DNA of 64,000 bases from Cyanophora paradoxa (GCA_004431415.1 QPMI01000436.1:186001-250000); one strand, 5' to 3'. Positions 22,780 through 35,800 are shown, counted from the first letter of the stretch. The notes: generated by a model not told the origin, from the sequence alone. A program made the numbers and translations.

Positions 22780-23370
22780 GCGCCCCGTCCCGCCTGCCGA
22801 GCCGCGCCGCCGCCTGCCGAGCCGCGCCGCCGCCTGCCGAGCCGCGCCGCCGCCTACCGAGTCGCGCCGCCGCCTGCCGAGCCGCGCCGCCGCCTGCCGA
22901 GCCGCGCCGCCGCCTGCCGAGCCGCGCCGCCGCCGCGCCTGCCGAGCCGCGCCGCTGCCTGCCGAGCCGCGCCGCCGCCTGCCGAGCCGCGCCGCCGCCT
23001 GCCGAGCCGCGCCGCCGCCTGCAGCTGGCGAGCCGCGCCGCCGCCTGCCGAGCCGCGCCGCCGCCTGTCGAGCCGCGCCGCCGCCTACCGAGCCGCGCCG
23101 CCGCCTGCCGATCGCGAGCCGCGCCGCCGCCTACCGAGCCGCGCCGCCGCCTGCCGAGTCGCGCCGCGGCGCCGCCTGCCGAGCCGCGCCGCCGCCTGCC
23201 GAGCCTCGGAGCCGCGCCGCCGCCTGCCGAGCCGCGCCGCCGCCTGCCGAGCCGCGCCGCCTCCTGCCGAGCCGCGCCGCCGCCTGCCGAGCCGCGCCGC
23301 CGCCTGCCGAGCCGCGCCGCCGCTTGCCGAGCCGCGCCGCCGGCCGGCCGAGCCGCGCCGCCGGCCGGCT
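22780..23370. repeat. 20-bp GC-rich tandem satellite
   Basis: About 28 copies of GCCGAGCCGCGCCGCCGCCT with single-base changes and a few short insertions (for example GCAGCTGGC near 23022 and ATCGCGAGC near 23110). Because 20 is not a multiple of three and stop codons are absent in GC-only sequence, long reading frames appear on both strands. I take them to be artefacts. Confidence 0.9.
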
Positions 23371-23714
23371 GATCATGAGCTGACTCAGTGAGCTGCCACG
23401 CGCGCGTCGCGCCTCCGAGGCTCCGTCCCGCTTGGCGAGCCGCGCCGACCGCTGCCCGACCGCGCGCCCCGCCCGTCATATGCATGGCGGCGATGGCGCC
23501 GGCCTCGCGTCGACGTCGCGCAGCCGGCCGCTGCGCACTCCCGCGTGCCGCGCCTGGCCATGGGCCGGCCGCGGAGGGCGACATGTCCAGCTAGGGCCGC
23601 GCGGGCCAGGCGCAGGGAGCTCGAGTGCGGTGGCGCGCGCGGCTCGCGCGCCGGCAGAGCGGAGCGCGCGCGCGCGGCGCGACGCCCCGGCCGCGCGCGG
23701 AGGCGCGGCGGGCG

Positions 23715-24250
23715 GCTGGCGCCAGTGATGGCATTAATAATACTCCCCAAAACGCCGACCTTAACATTAATAGTTAAGGTCTTTATTATAATATTAATAA
23801 CATTATAGTGTATTATAATAATGCTCCATACAAACCCCGCCCCGGCAGCCCCGTGCTGCTTCTTCTTCGTACATTAAGCACTCTTAAATGAAGCAGATAA
23901 GCAAGATTCAACTGTGCAGTACGTGTATAGAACAGGCTTGTGCCTTCTTTAAGACTCTGAGAGATGTTGAGAGGGGTATGGTACCTGAGGTGTGTTCCAT
24001 GGAGCAGTCAGGATGTCCGAGCGCTCGCAGAGCATTCAGACACATCTTAAACATCGTTTTAAAGCGTTAAGTTGCGTCGTGGTGCGCTCCTGGGCAAAAG
24101 AAAGCGCACTAATAGGGGGTACCCCCGTATATTAATATTGTATTGTTAAGGTCCCCGATTCGGGGGAACCTTATAATAATACTATTATAATGCATTATAA
24201 TAATGTTTATTACTGGATATTAATATTAAACGGCCATCACTGGCTGGCGC
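23715..24250. mobile_element. hAT-like non-autonomous element with 8-bp target duplication
   Basis: The element 23723-24242 (520 bp) begins CAGTGATGGC and ends with the inverted copy GCCATCACTG. It is flanked by a perfect 8-bp direct repeat GCTGGCGC at 23715-23722 and 24243-24250. The terminal CAGNGNTGG motif and 8-bp duplication are hallmarks of the hAT superfamily. The interior is AT-rich with TTATAATAAT repeats near both ends and a small central part (about 23880-24110) without a convincing protein. No transposase is present. Confidence 0.85.
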
Positions 24251-24692
24251 CGGCTGCGCGATTTATGCTTAGCTGCGCTCTACAATTACAAGCAGTGCAT
24301 GCATGCTGCCGCAGTGCAGTGCACTGCGGCAGCTGCAGCCTGCAGCCTGCAGGCTGGCACAGTGGCACATCGCGGTTGCGTGGGCGGCATGCAACTTGCA
24401 AATGATGCAAGTCGTCGGCGGCGGCAAGGAGCCTTGCGCGGGATACAGCAAAAAGAGACGTCCGGCGGCGCCGGCCTTATCCAAAGCGGGGTACCACAAA
24501 AAGACTTATCGGTGACGGGATCCGGGAAAAAGACCGACTTGCAATTGCACACTGGCCGACCGTCGGACTTGGACAGCGTGACAGACAATCCGACGGGTAG
24601 CCGCTGAGCAAGGGGGGTTTGAACAGCTGACCCCCCGTTGCAAATTGCAATAAGCTTTAAGTATGCAGTAGTATGCACTACCAGTACTAATG

Positions 24693-24939
24693 TCAATGTT
24701 TTATGTTAGACGGGTATTAAGTTAACCCAGGTAACCCAGGCGTCTAGTAGATCTAGACGAGGTAACCCAGGCGTCTAACTTCATCCCCGTCTGTGTATCC
24801 CCGTCCGACGTCGACGGTCTAACCATTGTACCGTCTGTCACAGTGTATGCGACAGTTCGTCTAACTTTGTCCACGTCGACGTCTATCATGGTGGGTGGGC
24901 AAACGTCTAACTAAAAACCCGTCTAACATAAGACATTGA
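24693..24939. mobile_element. inverted-repeat element (MITE-like)
   Basis: The ends are imperfect inverted repeats of about 34 bp: TCAATGTTTTATGTTAGACG on the left, and the inverse of CGTCTAACATAAGACATTGA on the right. Inside, the words CGTCTAAC and GTAACCCAGG repeat several times. No clear target duplication is visible. Confidence 0.6.
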
Positions 24940-24994
24940 TGAAAGTAGCTATATATCATAGTATAGTAGTACTGCAGCCTGTAGTGAGTGGCAG

Positions 24995-25290
24995 TGAGTA
25001 CTGTGCACAGTGCATTGTCAGTGAATTTGTCACAGTGTGCACTGTGCACTGTGCACTGTGCAGTACTAGTGTGCACTGTGCACTGGGCAGACATGTACAG
25101 TGCATGTACAGTGCATGCGCAGGCAGCGCAGCAGACTAAAAGCCTTGAAGGACTCGGGAAGTGTCGACGTCCGGTCTCTTGGAATTGTTTTTTTGGCCAT
25201 GGGAGGATAACTTTGTATAATGTATATCTATATAGCTATATCTATATCTTTATCTATAGCTATATATAGCTATCTATAAAGCACTGCGGG
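24995..25290. repeat. GTGCACT and TATATCTA simple repeats
   Basis: Near 25030-25090 the heptamer GTGCACT repeats in tandem. Near 25215-25280 a TATAGCTA/TATCTATA array follows. No gene. Confidence 0.8.
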
Positions 25291-25310
25291 GCAGTGCGGG
25301 CAGTGAATGC

Positions 25311-27042
25311 CAGTGATGGCTGGGTTATTGATAACATATTTTAGCAACCATTATTTTAACCCAGGTATTTTGATTATTATTGATAGTGGTGCCAAATTCC
25401 ATGGCCAGGGGTTATCGATAACACCGCTAATTAATGGGGGTACGGTGCCAAAATCCCATTTTCCTCGCGCAACAACGCGCAGAAACGATTAAGAATGACA
25501 GCAGAACGTTTAAGAATGCTGTTAGACACCAGGGAAACGCCAGCAGGCTCTGATGCAACGGATGCCGGATGACAACCCCTCGTCTTTCTGCCTGTAGACT
25601 TCTATGAGCTGGTCAGCAGCGTTTAATTGCTTTGGATAGTGGATAAGAGAGCGTTCTGAACAGTTTGGCGACGTTTCTGCTCTGTCCGAGCGCGGTTTCT
25701 ATGGCGCTTGTGGGGGTGGTCAGGCGAAGCCTCTTTCTCAAACCCAAAAACCGCCGATATAAATTCCTTTTTTAACCTTTTTTTCCACTCAAGATCCCCC
25801 CTGCTAAATAATTTCCGCGTCGCACTCCCTCGAGGACGAATTATTAATTCTGCCTCGACACGGACGCGATTGCCGCTAATGACTCAGCTACCCTAACCCC
25901 ACAGACCTCTCTAGATCCATTTTTAGCGTCGTGGCTCCCCTAAGACGACCGCTCGCCCGTGGGCGTCGCGCGAAAATCGAATTTCCCTCTGGATCAATTC
26001 CGGTACTTAACCTCCGACAAATGCAGTCCGAGTCAGAAGGTGGGACCCGGTCCCGCCCGGTCCCGCGACGAAATCGCGCCAGGGACGCCCCAGAACGATA
26101 CAGAATGCCGCGCGAGGGCGAGCGCATCGCCGCAAGCTCGATTTCAAGCGCCGTCGACGCTCCAGTGCGAAGAGTCGGCCGAAAATTTGATCCAGCGCTA
26201 GCCGGTCCCGCCCGGTCCCGCGACGCGCGCAATCGATGCGTACTGGCGCGCATGGACATAGCAGGGCCTGCGCACCCCCGAAATCCGCTTTTCGGAGCCG
26301 GAACAGCGCAGGAAGGTACCCGACGGCCAAAATTCGATCCTGCACGCGCCCTGACATCTTTCCGCGCGCCCACGCCGCGGCGCATGCGCGGAACGATAGC
26401 ATAAGCATTTAAGATGTAGGCAAAGTCTTCCGCACGCTTTGCGTATGCGACGGGCCGCGAGGACCCAGCCGACCCCGAAAATTCGATCCTGCATGGACCT
26501 GCACATCTTTCCGCGCGCCCTCGCCTCGAGCTCCGCAGCCCCGCACATCGATGCTATAGCTATATGCATTCAAGATTCTGTTTAAGCGATTCGCAAGCTC
26601 TGTGCATGCGCCTGGCCGCGAGAACCTTGCCCCTCCCGGGCCTCCCTCTCAACAATATTATATATAATTCATCTCCTCTAATCTCAACCTGCTCCGGCCT
26701 CCCTTTATTTCCTCAGTACATTAATATTCCTCTAGTTATATTCCTCTAGCCGGCCAGCGGTAGCTGGACTGGCCGTCAGCCGGCCAGCTTCCAACCAGAA
26801 AGCTGTTCGCGATCGGCCAGGCCGCTGGCCAGTGCCCTATAGGCCTACTGTGACAGCCGCGAGGGCGTCCGCGAGGCTTCGCCGTACTTAGTGCTCCGCA
26901 GGAGCACGGATCTTGTTATCGATAACATACGGTGCCATAATAATAATATAAAATAATGGTGCTCAAAAAAAAAAAAAAAAAATAAAGATTATAATTATCG
27001 ATAGCGGTCACGATTTGCCAAGAATTAATAATACCATCACTG
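25311..27042. mobile_element. possible second hAT-like element or two unrelated ends
   Basis: CAGTGATGGC at 25311 matches the start of the 23.7-kb hAT-like element, and CCATCACTG ending at 27042 matches its inverted end. Both ends are followed inward by TTATCGATAAC or TATCGATAAT-like words. The flanking 8 bases (GTGAATGC and ACTTCGGG) do not match, so there is no target duplication. The interior holds diverged repeats with ATTCGATCCTGCA words (26330, 26475) and a run of 18 A near 26967. No transposase was recognised. Confidence 0.35.
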
Positions 27043-27196
27043 ACTTCGGGCCGGGCCTCTGCAATGCATATGAGTCTGCATGCGGCACTTATATACTGTA
27101 GGCGTAGTTAAATTGCCGAATTCGCCCAAAACCGGAATTGCCGTGACGATAAATTCCCGAATGCAGAATTCTGCTCTATGGCGGGCTGGAAACATG

Positions 27197-27530
27197 CTTC
27201 TTTGGATCTCCGGGCCGCGCTCCGCGCGGTCGGCCAAGGCTCGCCTTGCAGCCGCCGGCCTTTCTTGCAATCAAGGAAGGAGGCGCTAATAAATAGAGAA
27301 AGGGGTAGCGCCTCATTGGGCCGCGGCTCAGCAGCAGCGCGGCTCCAAAGGAGGGCCGACCCAGAGGGGGCCTGGGGCCGGAAAAGGAAGACCACGTATT
27401 GCCTCGAGGGCGTGGTTGGGGAGGATATCTCTTCGCTCCCCGTGTGCCGGGGGGGTACACGATTGCTGCCCGGGTACACGAATCGCGCCCGCAGGGGTAC
27501 GCTGATTCGAGGGGGGTACAGCGCCCTAAG
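27197..27530. repeat. 334-bp repeat C, copy 1
   Basis: Begins CTTCTTTGGATCTCCGGGCC and ends CAGCGCCCTAAG. A near-identical copy is at 29582-29912, and the three differences I saw are single bases in G or C runs. It contains short inverted words AGGCGCTA/TAGCGCCT. No terminal repeats or tail are seen. Confidence 0.85.
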
Positions 27531-29405
27531 TTGCGTTGGAAAAGGAAGGCCGCTAAAGCGGACAGTCTCATCTGCATGACAGCCATATGAGGCTCGCAGA
27601 GTGAGGAGGGCCATTGGCCCGGGCCCCAGGCCTTAGGAAATCAACAACCCAAGCCGGGTCGGCGGAGTGAATCGGAGGCTAGGAGCTAATAAGGATTCGA
27701 ATTCTACGCGTACGTACGTATACTGATCATGAAGACCATGAATTAACTCTTGAGCTTGATCATGGGGCTCGAGACCGTGGTATACGTATACGCGTATCAT
27801 AGTAGTATACGTATACGTAGCTGTAGCTATAGTGGCCCAGTGGCGAGTTGAATTTCGAACTTCGGAAGGTGCCGCGGCCGGCGCCGCGCGCGTACGCGTG
27901 CGGGGCCGCGCGCGCCGTCGACGCGATGTGCGCGCGTCGCGACTAAGAGTATGCGCATTTATCATTGGCGCCGGCGCTGCGCATGCGGCCGCCGCTGGCG
28001 CTGGCGCGCGCTAGCCGCTGAGCCGCGGCCGCGCGCTGACCATGCATATGAGCGCTAGCGCTTGGAGGCGACTTGGGCGGCTTGAGCCCAAGTTGGTGGG
28101 GAAGGAGTTGCGGCTTGAGGCTCAAACCTAAGCCGGGGGGGAAGAGGTGGCGGCTTGCGGCTTGAAGCTTGCTGTCACACAGTGTGATCGTCGCGGAAAG
28201 ACGAGTACATTAGAGCGCCGCGCGGCCTTTGCTTCATACGGCGAAGCGTGCGCGTAGGGTATTAGAACCGGGCAAAGTGCTTCAATACGTCCGGGCGTGC
28301 CGGTTTGCCGCGGGCGATTTGCGGTGCGCGGGGGTACCGCTAGTAGTCGCGGCTTGAGTAGTCGATCAAACGAGTCCTCTTCGGCGCTGTTCGGCGCAAT
28401 CGTCGCGGACATGGATCCGAATCGCCTCGTCGCAACCGCGCCGCTGTGTATGTGCTCGGTGCGAAGAACCGCCGCGGCGCTCGTTCGTTACGAGTGCTTG
28501 CGGCTCGCCGCGCCGGCTTTCGTGGCGGCGCTGGCCGCGAGAGCTTGCTTGAAGTCGGTATGCGCGCGCGGGCTGCGCCCGGTGCGTGGATTCGGGCGCT
28601 GGCCATGGCCATGGGCTGAGCGCTGCGCGTTCGTGTCTAGATCTGCGGCTCGGAATCCGCGTCCTGGTCAGGCGTAGTTGCGCTCGGAGGCTCAAAGCTC
28701 GGAGGCAATCGTCGTTCGTGGCGCGAAGGTCCGCGGGCTGGATCCGCGGCGTCGCGCAGCTGCGGCCTGTACATGTACATGTACATGTACATGTACATGT
28801 ACGTATACATGCGTATATATGTGACGCATGGCTAGCGCTGGCGTGCGCGCGCGCCCCCGGGCCGGGCGGTCGCGCCGCGGGCGCTTGCATATGAAGCTGC
28901 CAGGCCTAGGTTCGCGCTTTAGGGCTGCCTTCAGGAGCTGCTAGGGAGCCTCCTGCCGCCGCCAGGGGCCGGTCTGTAAAGGGAGGAGCCGGTCCTGGCC
29001 ATATGCATGCCATGATGGGACGGGGTCGGGCGCCTCGAGGTGAACGACGGACTCGGGAGGTGATCGCGAGGTGAACGATCGTCACTCCGGGCCGGGCGTA
29101 TACGTAAGGGTCCGCGGGCTAGCGCTGGAGCTCGAGCCGCGGCATCGCGCAGCCGGCGCCGGCGCCTGCAGCTGGTCAGCCCATGGTGCCGTGGTATCAT
29201 ATGCATGAGCTGCCGCCCTGGCTCTCGCTTTGGAGCTGCCTTTAGGGGCCGCTGGAGGACCTCGAGCCCTGGCGCCGTGGCTATGCATATGGGGGTCCGG
29301 CTGGAAACTTGGAAAGGGTCGGGAATATCGAGCATTTTTTTTTCGGAGCCTGGGGCAGGGCCATGCGACTCGATCGCGAAGTGTAGTTCGGGGACGGTGG
29401 GTGGG
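27531..29405. other. palindrome-rich spacer with TGTACA array
   Basis: No supported gene. At 28768-28803 TGTACA repeats six times. Long alternating palindromes such as TACGTATACGTATACGCGTA occur near 27710-27815. GC-rich stretches give shadow reading frames only. Confidence 0.5.
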
Positions 29406-29582
29406 CCGGCTAAGACGAAGCTGTCGCTCCCGCGGGGTAGCGGCAACTGCGAGGGGCCAGGGGCGAGCCCCCGGGGGGTACGGCGGGCCGAAGGGCGAGG
29501 TTCGAGGTTGGCCGTTCGCGCTCTGCCGTCCCTCGCTCAAAGAAAACAGATTACTCTCACGCGTTGCTGGAGTAATCAACTC
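29406..29582. repeat. 177-bp repeat D, copy 1
   Basis: Runs from CCGGCTAAGACGAAGCTGTC to GCTGGAGTAATCAACTC. Further copies are at 35746-35922 and 48868-49044, the latter two inside the segmental duplication. Here it abuts repeat C directly. Confidence 0.9.
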
Positions 29583-29912
29583 TTCTTTGGATCTCCGGGC
29601 CGCGCTCCGCGCGGTCGGCCAAGGCTCGCCTTGCAGCCGCCGGCCTTTCTTGCAATCAAGGAAGGAGGCGCTAATAAATAGAGAAAGGGGTAGCGCCTCA
29701 TTGGGCGCGGCTCAGCAGCAGCGCGGCTCCAAAGGAGGGCCGACCCAGAGGGGCCTGGGCCGGAAAAGGAAGACCACGTATTGCCTCGAGGGCGTGGTTG
29801 GGGAGGATATCTCTTCGCTCCCCGTGTGCCGGGGGGGTACACGATTGCTGCCCGGGTACACGAATCGCGCCCGCAGGGGTACGCTGATTCGAGGGGGGTA
29901 CAGCGCCCTAAG
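29582..29912. repeat. 334-bp repeat C, copy 2
   Basis: Same sequence as 27197-27530 apart from missing single G or C bases in homopolymers. Confidence 0.88.
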
Positions 29913-32854
29913 CCAGGCAGGGGTTCGGGCCAGCATCAGCAGCAGCTCGTCGACTCGATATGCACAGGGAACGCGAAGGGTGCCGGCCGCGGGATCCGAC
30001 ACTGCGGATCCGAGCCAGAGCCGATCGCGAGCTCGAGCTTAGATCCCCCGGCGAAGACTTGCCAGTGCGACGAGAGGAGGGCCCTCAAGGGCCCACGTAC
30101 GCAGAGTGAACGTTAACGGTGAGCCCCTGCAGCTGGGCGACCGTCGGACGACAAGCCGTCGGGCTACTAGGCTACCGTAGTACGTGGATCACGCATGCAC
30201 AGTCGTGACGGAGAAGAGGCGGACTCGGGAATTCCAAGCTGGCGATCGAGCCTCGGACTCGGGGGCTGCGCCGCGTTCACCAGGACGAGGTGGAGAGCGC
30301 CATATGCATGCACGTGTCGCGGCGCGTCAAGCTTAAGGGAGGACCCGGCCCCGATTGCGAGCCGGCCATGCCGCAGTACTTCTGCACTGCGGCAGCACGC
30401 AGATAATAATCATGAGGAGCACGAGCCTTCGCGATAGGCGAGCCCGATCGCGAGCGTGAGGTGCACTTGCCACGGTGGGCCCGCTCCACAAAATAATACG
30501 TTTACGCCCTCGCGATCGCAGAACGTTGGGACCGGGCGTAGATGAGAATATACATAGATGCAGCGCTAACGGTAGTACTGGTGCCGCCGCCCCGGACGGT
30601 GCCTTCGAATTCGAAATTCTGCTGCAGAGGTGCGTGACGGCTGCAGCTGCCTTCTGAATTCGAAGTTCAGACGCTGCGCTCTCGGTTGCGAATTGGGGCG
30701 GTTGGCGGCCGCGCCGCTCGCGCGCAGCGAAGGCCGCTGGGCCGGTGCATTCGCAGCTAGTGGCGTTCCAGCCACGTGCAAGCGGTTACGTTACGTATGC
30801 CAAAGCCTTGAAGAGGCCTAGGGGCCGTGAGCTCGACGCCGGGTTAATATTAATTTGCCAGACGCTGACTCAGTGAGCCGCGGCTGATCATGAGACGCTG
30901 AGCACATATACACACACGAAAACGTCATAATCAGGGGCGAGACGTCGAGGCCCTGATCATGAGTTTTCAAGGCTCGCAATCGTGATCGGCCGGCGCCCGC
31001 CGGGGTGCGCATGCGCGTGCGAGGAGCGGACGGTCGATCGAAAAGCCGTCAAGGCGTGCTCGCGATCGATGATCGCGCGAGCGAATAAGGATTTAGAATT
31101 CCGGCCGCGCGCGGCGCCGGTGGCCGCGGCCGGCGCCGCCCGTCGGATGATAGTCGACGAGCATGAAGGGATCGATCGCGATATCCGCCCGTCGGAAGAT
31201 AGCCGATATATAGTCGATAGTCATGCCGTCTCGCTCTCAAGCGTACTATAGCTATTATGTATCGACTTGGTAGGTGTGCGAGAGGGCGAGAATTCGAAGG
31301 CCGGTTCCTTCAAGTAAGATTGATCATGAGGTACCGCCTCGCAGCCTCGACGACGTCGACGTGACTGCCGGATACGAGGCGATCGATATCCGATGATCGC
31401 GTGGGCCGGGGTCATATAAGGCTCCGGATCCGTGCGCGTGTCGGGCAGCATATATAAATATATAAAGAGGACAGTCGGATCACCGGCGTGCAGCTAGCGC
31501 CGGCATTCATGTGCACATCTGTCCCCATGATCATTCGAATGGATGATTTCTGGTGCTCGGCCTGGCGGGGAGCCGGCGCTCAACGCCAGAGGCGGGATTC
31601 GGAAGCGCAAGAGGTGGAGATCGATCGAAGCTGTGCACGTCACGGCGTGTAAGGCCTAGCTATAGGGCAGTCGGGCGCCGGATATTAATGGAAGCCGCTG
31701 GCTTCGGGGGCCTGGCTGTATAGTTACAGGGGCCATATGCATGGCCAAGGCTAAGGGCGCGACGGCCGCGCGGCGGCGGCCGCGGCCGGGCGCCGGCTCA
31801 GCGGCTGTGAGCCTGTGACTCAGCGATCGCGATCGCGAGGGGCGGGTTCAAATAATGAGCGTCGTGCCAACGAATCGAAGGCGTTGACGTCACAGCGCGA
31901 TGCACATGCATATATGCCGTGTGTATGTATCTGCCAGGCTGCATGATCCGATGATCATGATGTGCAGCGCTCAAATCCGAGCTTAGCGCTCAAATCCGAG
32001 CTTAGCTTAAGAAATAAATGTATATGTCGATGCGCTGCAGCCTATATATATGCATATGCCTGGCCATATGCATGGCCAATGCATATGCCATATATGCATG
32101 CCAGTTTGGCATGGTGAAGAAGTTCGAATTCGAAGTTGTAATATATATAATTAAGCGGGCGCCAAATTAAATTCCAGCTGAGGGCCCGCCGAGCGTGGTC
32201 CGGCCGCGAGCTCGATTCGCAAGGGGCCGGCGCCGCCGGCCGGGTCTGAGATTCGAAGGGGGGTCCTGCGGCATGCGCATGCATATGCATATGCGCAGTG
32301 CGTCGATCATATGCCGCAGTGCCTCGGATTGCCTGCTTCGAGCTCGGGTGCGCAGCCGCAATTGCAATTTTCCAGGCCCGGCCGATGAAGTTTTTTCCGA
32401 AAGATCGTTTGGAGACGTGTCCACGTCCCCCATGGCCAGGCTGGCAGGGCCTCGCCGAGTAGGGTGAGCCAATATATCGTGAAGGCGCGCCTGACCATGC
32501 CATGATGTGCCCAAGCTGCGTAAAAGGTGGGCATGCCCAGGGCAGGCCGCAGCTCCGACGTATATACGTAATTAATATTAGAGACGCCGTATACGTAGCA
32601 AGATCAGTTGATCGCCAAGTAAATGCGAGTCGCGCTCAAATTATAAGCTCGCGATCGTTCCGAGCTCTGAGTTCGGCCCCCGCGTCGCACTGCGCCCGGG
32701 GCCCGGCGCCGGAGTTCGACTTGGTGAGGCCCGTAAATCTCACGGTAGCGATCGAGGGAGCGCGAGGCGGCGGAGGGCCGCGGCCGGCGGCCGCGGGTCT
32801 TATAATGAAGCAGATAATTATATAAGGGGCGGATGCCGGGGTTCGGCGGGCGTC
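29913..32854. other. spacer without supported gene
   Basis: No splice-consistent coding chain was found. The DNA is dense in ATGCATAT, GCGATCGC and GATCATGATC-type palindromes. At 31976-32010 the 20-base word GCTCAAATCCGAGCTTAGC is present twice in tandem. Palindromic ATGCATATGC runs occur at 32046-32100 and 32270-32300. Confidence 0.45.
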
Positions 32855-35800
32855 ATCCCTTTTGAAGTCGATTGCGAGCTCGAGGGGTGTCAGCGCTCGC
32901 AAACCGTGAACTTGGGTAGGGTACCGTTGGAGGCGGTCTTAATCATAATTATATAAAAGGCACTTGTACCATGGCCAGCTGCAGGCTTGCAAATTGTGCG
33001 TGCTGGCGAAACTGCGCATGCACTGCGGCAGCTGGCCATGGCCGGTCTGGAAGGCGCTCACGCGCGCCTTAACAACGTGCTCTAGCCATAATACTGCGGC
33101 ACTATTGCGCATGCGCAGGGCCGCTTGAGGCGAGGTGGTGAGTACATATCTACATCTGAAGCCGCAGGCCTAGGTGGGCGAGCATGAACATGTATACGTA
33201 ATTCGGGTTCGAGCGCGCAAGCGTGATGAGGGCCCCGCGGCCGGGTGCACGTGTCACGTGTCGAATTCGACGGCCGGTGCCGGTTCCGAATTTGCCAGCG
33301 CTAGCCGGCCCGGGAGGCGCGGCACCGGTTCCGGTCGAGAGAAAAAAAATATTAATTGCCGAAAATGAAGATGAATCGATGCCGGTCGGCACTTATATAA
33401 TTATAATTAGGAAAGACCGTCGGACCGCTGGCTCGAGCTCCCGTCGAAAAACAAGGCCGGTACCGGTCCTGTCACAGGCTGTCAAACAGATTGCATCGGT
33501 GCGGGCGCCCGCGCGGGCTCGCGCTCGAGCTAGTGCAGATCGCGAGCGGGGCGCTGGCGCCGTCTACTATAGTAGACGTATACGTAGAGCCTCGGCTACC
33601 GGCCGCTCGAGCTCCGCAAAGTGAGGCCTAGGGCCGGCCCTAGGCTCGCGTGGGCAATTGCAAGTCACCGGGTGTGATTGTATATATACTATGATAATTT
33701 GGCGTTGAAGGCGCGCGCGACGTCGCCGAGGCCCTGAGGGTCGCGAGCTCCGAGGCTCGAGCCGCCGGGCCCCGCGGCCGGCCGCGGGTGCGCGCGCGGA
33801 AGCCAAATGCGCGCTAGTCGTTGCCAAGTTGTACATGTGGCCGGTTGCGAAAATGATTTGAATTTGAAGTCCGACGGTCGGCTCGGTCAACAAATTCGCA
33901 ACTCGAAAATTCGGAGCTCGGCAATTAAAGCTCAACATGGCAATTGCAAGCTCGCGTGCGGATCCGATGATCTGGATCATACCCGCGTACGAGCAGCTGC
34001 AGGGCTAGCGCTAGCAATTGCAAGTACATTGGAATCTGCATGCGCAGCTGCAGCTGCAGCTGCAGTGATGTCAATGTTAACGTTAACGTGGATCCCGGAT
34101 GCCATGATGCAGATGATCACGATCATGATCATGATCAGCGGCTTGAAGCTATTAAGCGGCTTGATGCGACCGGTTCGATACCGCGGCCGTGAACGTAGGC
34201 CTAGCTATATAGCTATATATATAGGCGGGGCCGGCGCCGCGCCGGCGCCGGCGGCCTGCGCGCGGCCGGCGCTGGCGGGCCGCCGCGGCAAGTCGAGATA
34301 AACTTCCGAAGTTCGGAATCAATTGCAATATATGTCATGCATACTATGATATCGCGTATGCCATGCGCGCGCGCCGGGGGTCGCCCGGCCGGGCCCGGGC
34401 CGCGCGCAGCGCTAGCTGTAGACTGGGAAGATCGTTGACGTAAGAAAGCATGTATATTGCGGGCCTCGGACATCGGCCGAGTGCTCTATTCCCTTGGCCA
34501 AGTGTACATGTGCCCTTAAGCTTCAGCTTCCGGATCTGAAGTCTGTGTTGGCCGCCGCGCGTGCGTCATGACTTCTGCTTGCGATTGCAATGCGGTCCAT
34601 GACCGGCACTAACAACATGGAAACGCATGACGCCGACCACCGGAGGTGGAAGCGAAGAAAAGAAAAGAAGACTGGCCGGTCCACGTGCGCCGTTGGCGCC
34701 GAGAGAGAAAGAAAGAGCTCGAAGGAGCTAGAGAGGGCTCGAGGGAGCGCTCCGAAAAGAGAAACTGATGATAAGGAAATTCGATCGGAGAAGAGAGAAC
34801 GCGAGCGCCGGGCGCCGTCGCCGGCGCTACAAGAGCTACGGAGGCCCAGCGCTAGCGCTAGCGGCCAGTAGCGGATGATAACAAAGGCCGGGACGCGGCG
34901 CGGGGCCCCGGGCGGCGCCTGAATCACGTGGCCGTTGGAGGTCCTGAGCACCGGCCGGTCCGGGCAGGATCCAGAAGGAACTCCAGAAGTCCGGCGGACT
35001 CTGAGGCGTGGGTGGAATCAGTACGCCGTGCGCCATAGGTCGTGCGCCACGGAGTCGCTTGCCGCGCTCGTGGCACATGCATATGGTCGGCGTGTGCATG
35101 CGGACACGGCCGGGCGCGCGCGTACCGTAGTACGTTGAGCGGACCCGAGGCGGCGCTGAACGGGTCCGGGGCCTCCAGTCCTGGAATGTGAACGACCGTG
35201 GTCGATTCGATCGAAAGGATCGAAAACCTTGATGGTGTGCCGCCGTAGCGCCGAACTTCGATCAAGAGGAATCGCTTCGAGCCTCCGGCCGCGGTAGCGG
35301 CAGTTCGGCCTGCCGAATCGATGAATCTGTCGTAAAGTAGGCGAACGTGAGTCGCTCGTGTGCGCGTGTGCGCGTGTGCGTGTGCCTGCGGCGAGCTGGA
35401 TGCTGGGGTGCCGCGTGCGGCGGTCGCTTGCGACCGTGGATGATCTGCGTCGTTATCGATGATCTGGATCTTCGTCGAACAACGATGATCTTCGGCCGCC
35501 GTCGTGAGGCGCCGGCGGTTGATGAGGCGTGACGATGATGATCTCGGGTGCTCGCGGCCTGATGAGGCCATGCGCGAGGATGATTAGTAAGGGTGCTGCT
35601 CGTGCCAGGAGGAGGCAGGTCGCGTGTTGCCGATCGAGGCGCGACCTGCGTCCGCGTTGGCGGCGAGTCGGCGCGCTTCGACGACCTGCGAACGGTCGAG
35701 TCAGTGATCTAGTATCGTTCGGTGCACTGCTGATGCTGGCAATGCCCGGCTAAGACGAAGCTGTCGCTCCCGCGGGGTAGCGGCAACTGCGAGGGGCCAG

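Noticed and set aside
22562-23584. Long Arg/Ala/Gly-rich and Pro/Arg-rich open frames on both strands
   Set aside because: They overlap a 20-bp GC-only satellite; absence of stops follows from composition.
23888-24070. Short frame inside the hAT-like element as a transposase remnant
   Set aside because: Sixty residues without hAT signature; too little to support.
24990-25100. CRISPR-like array of GTGCACT repeats
   Set aside because: Contiguous microsatellite without unique spacers, in a eukaryotic context.
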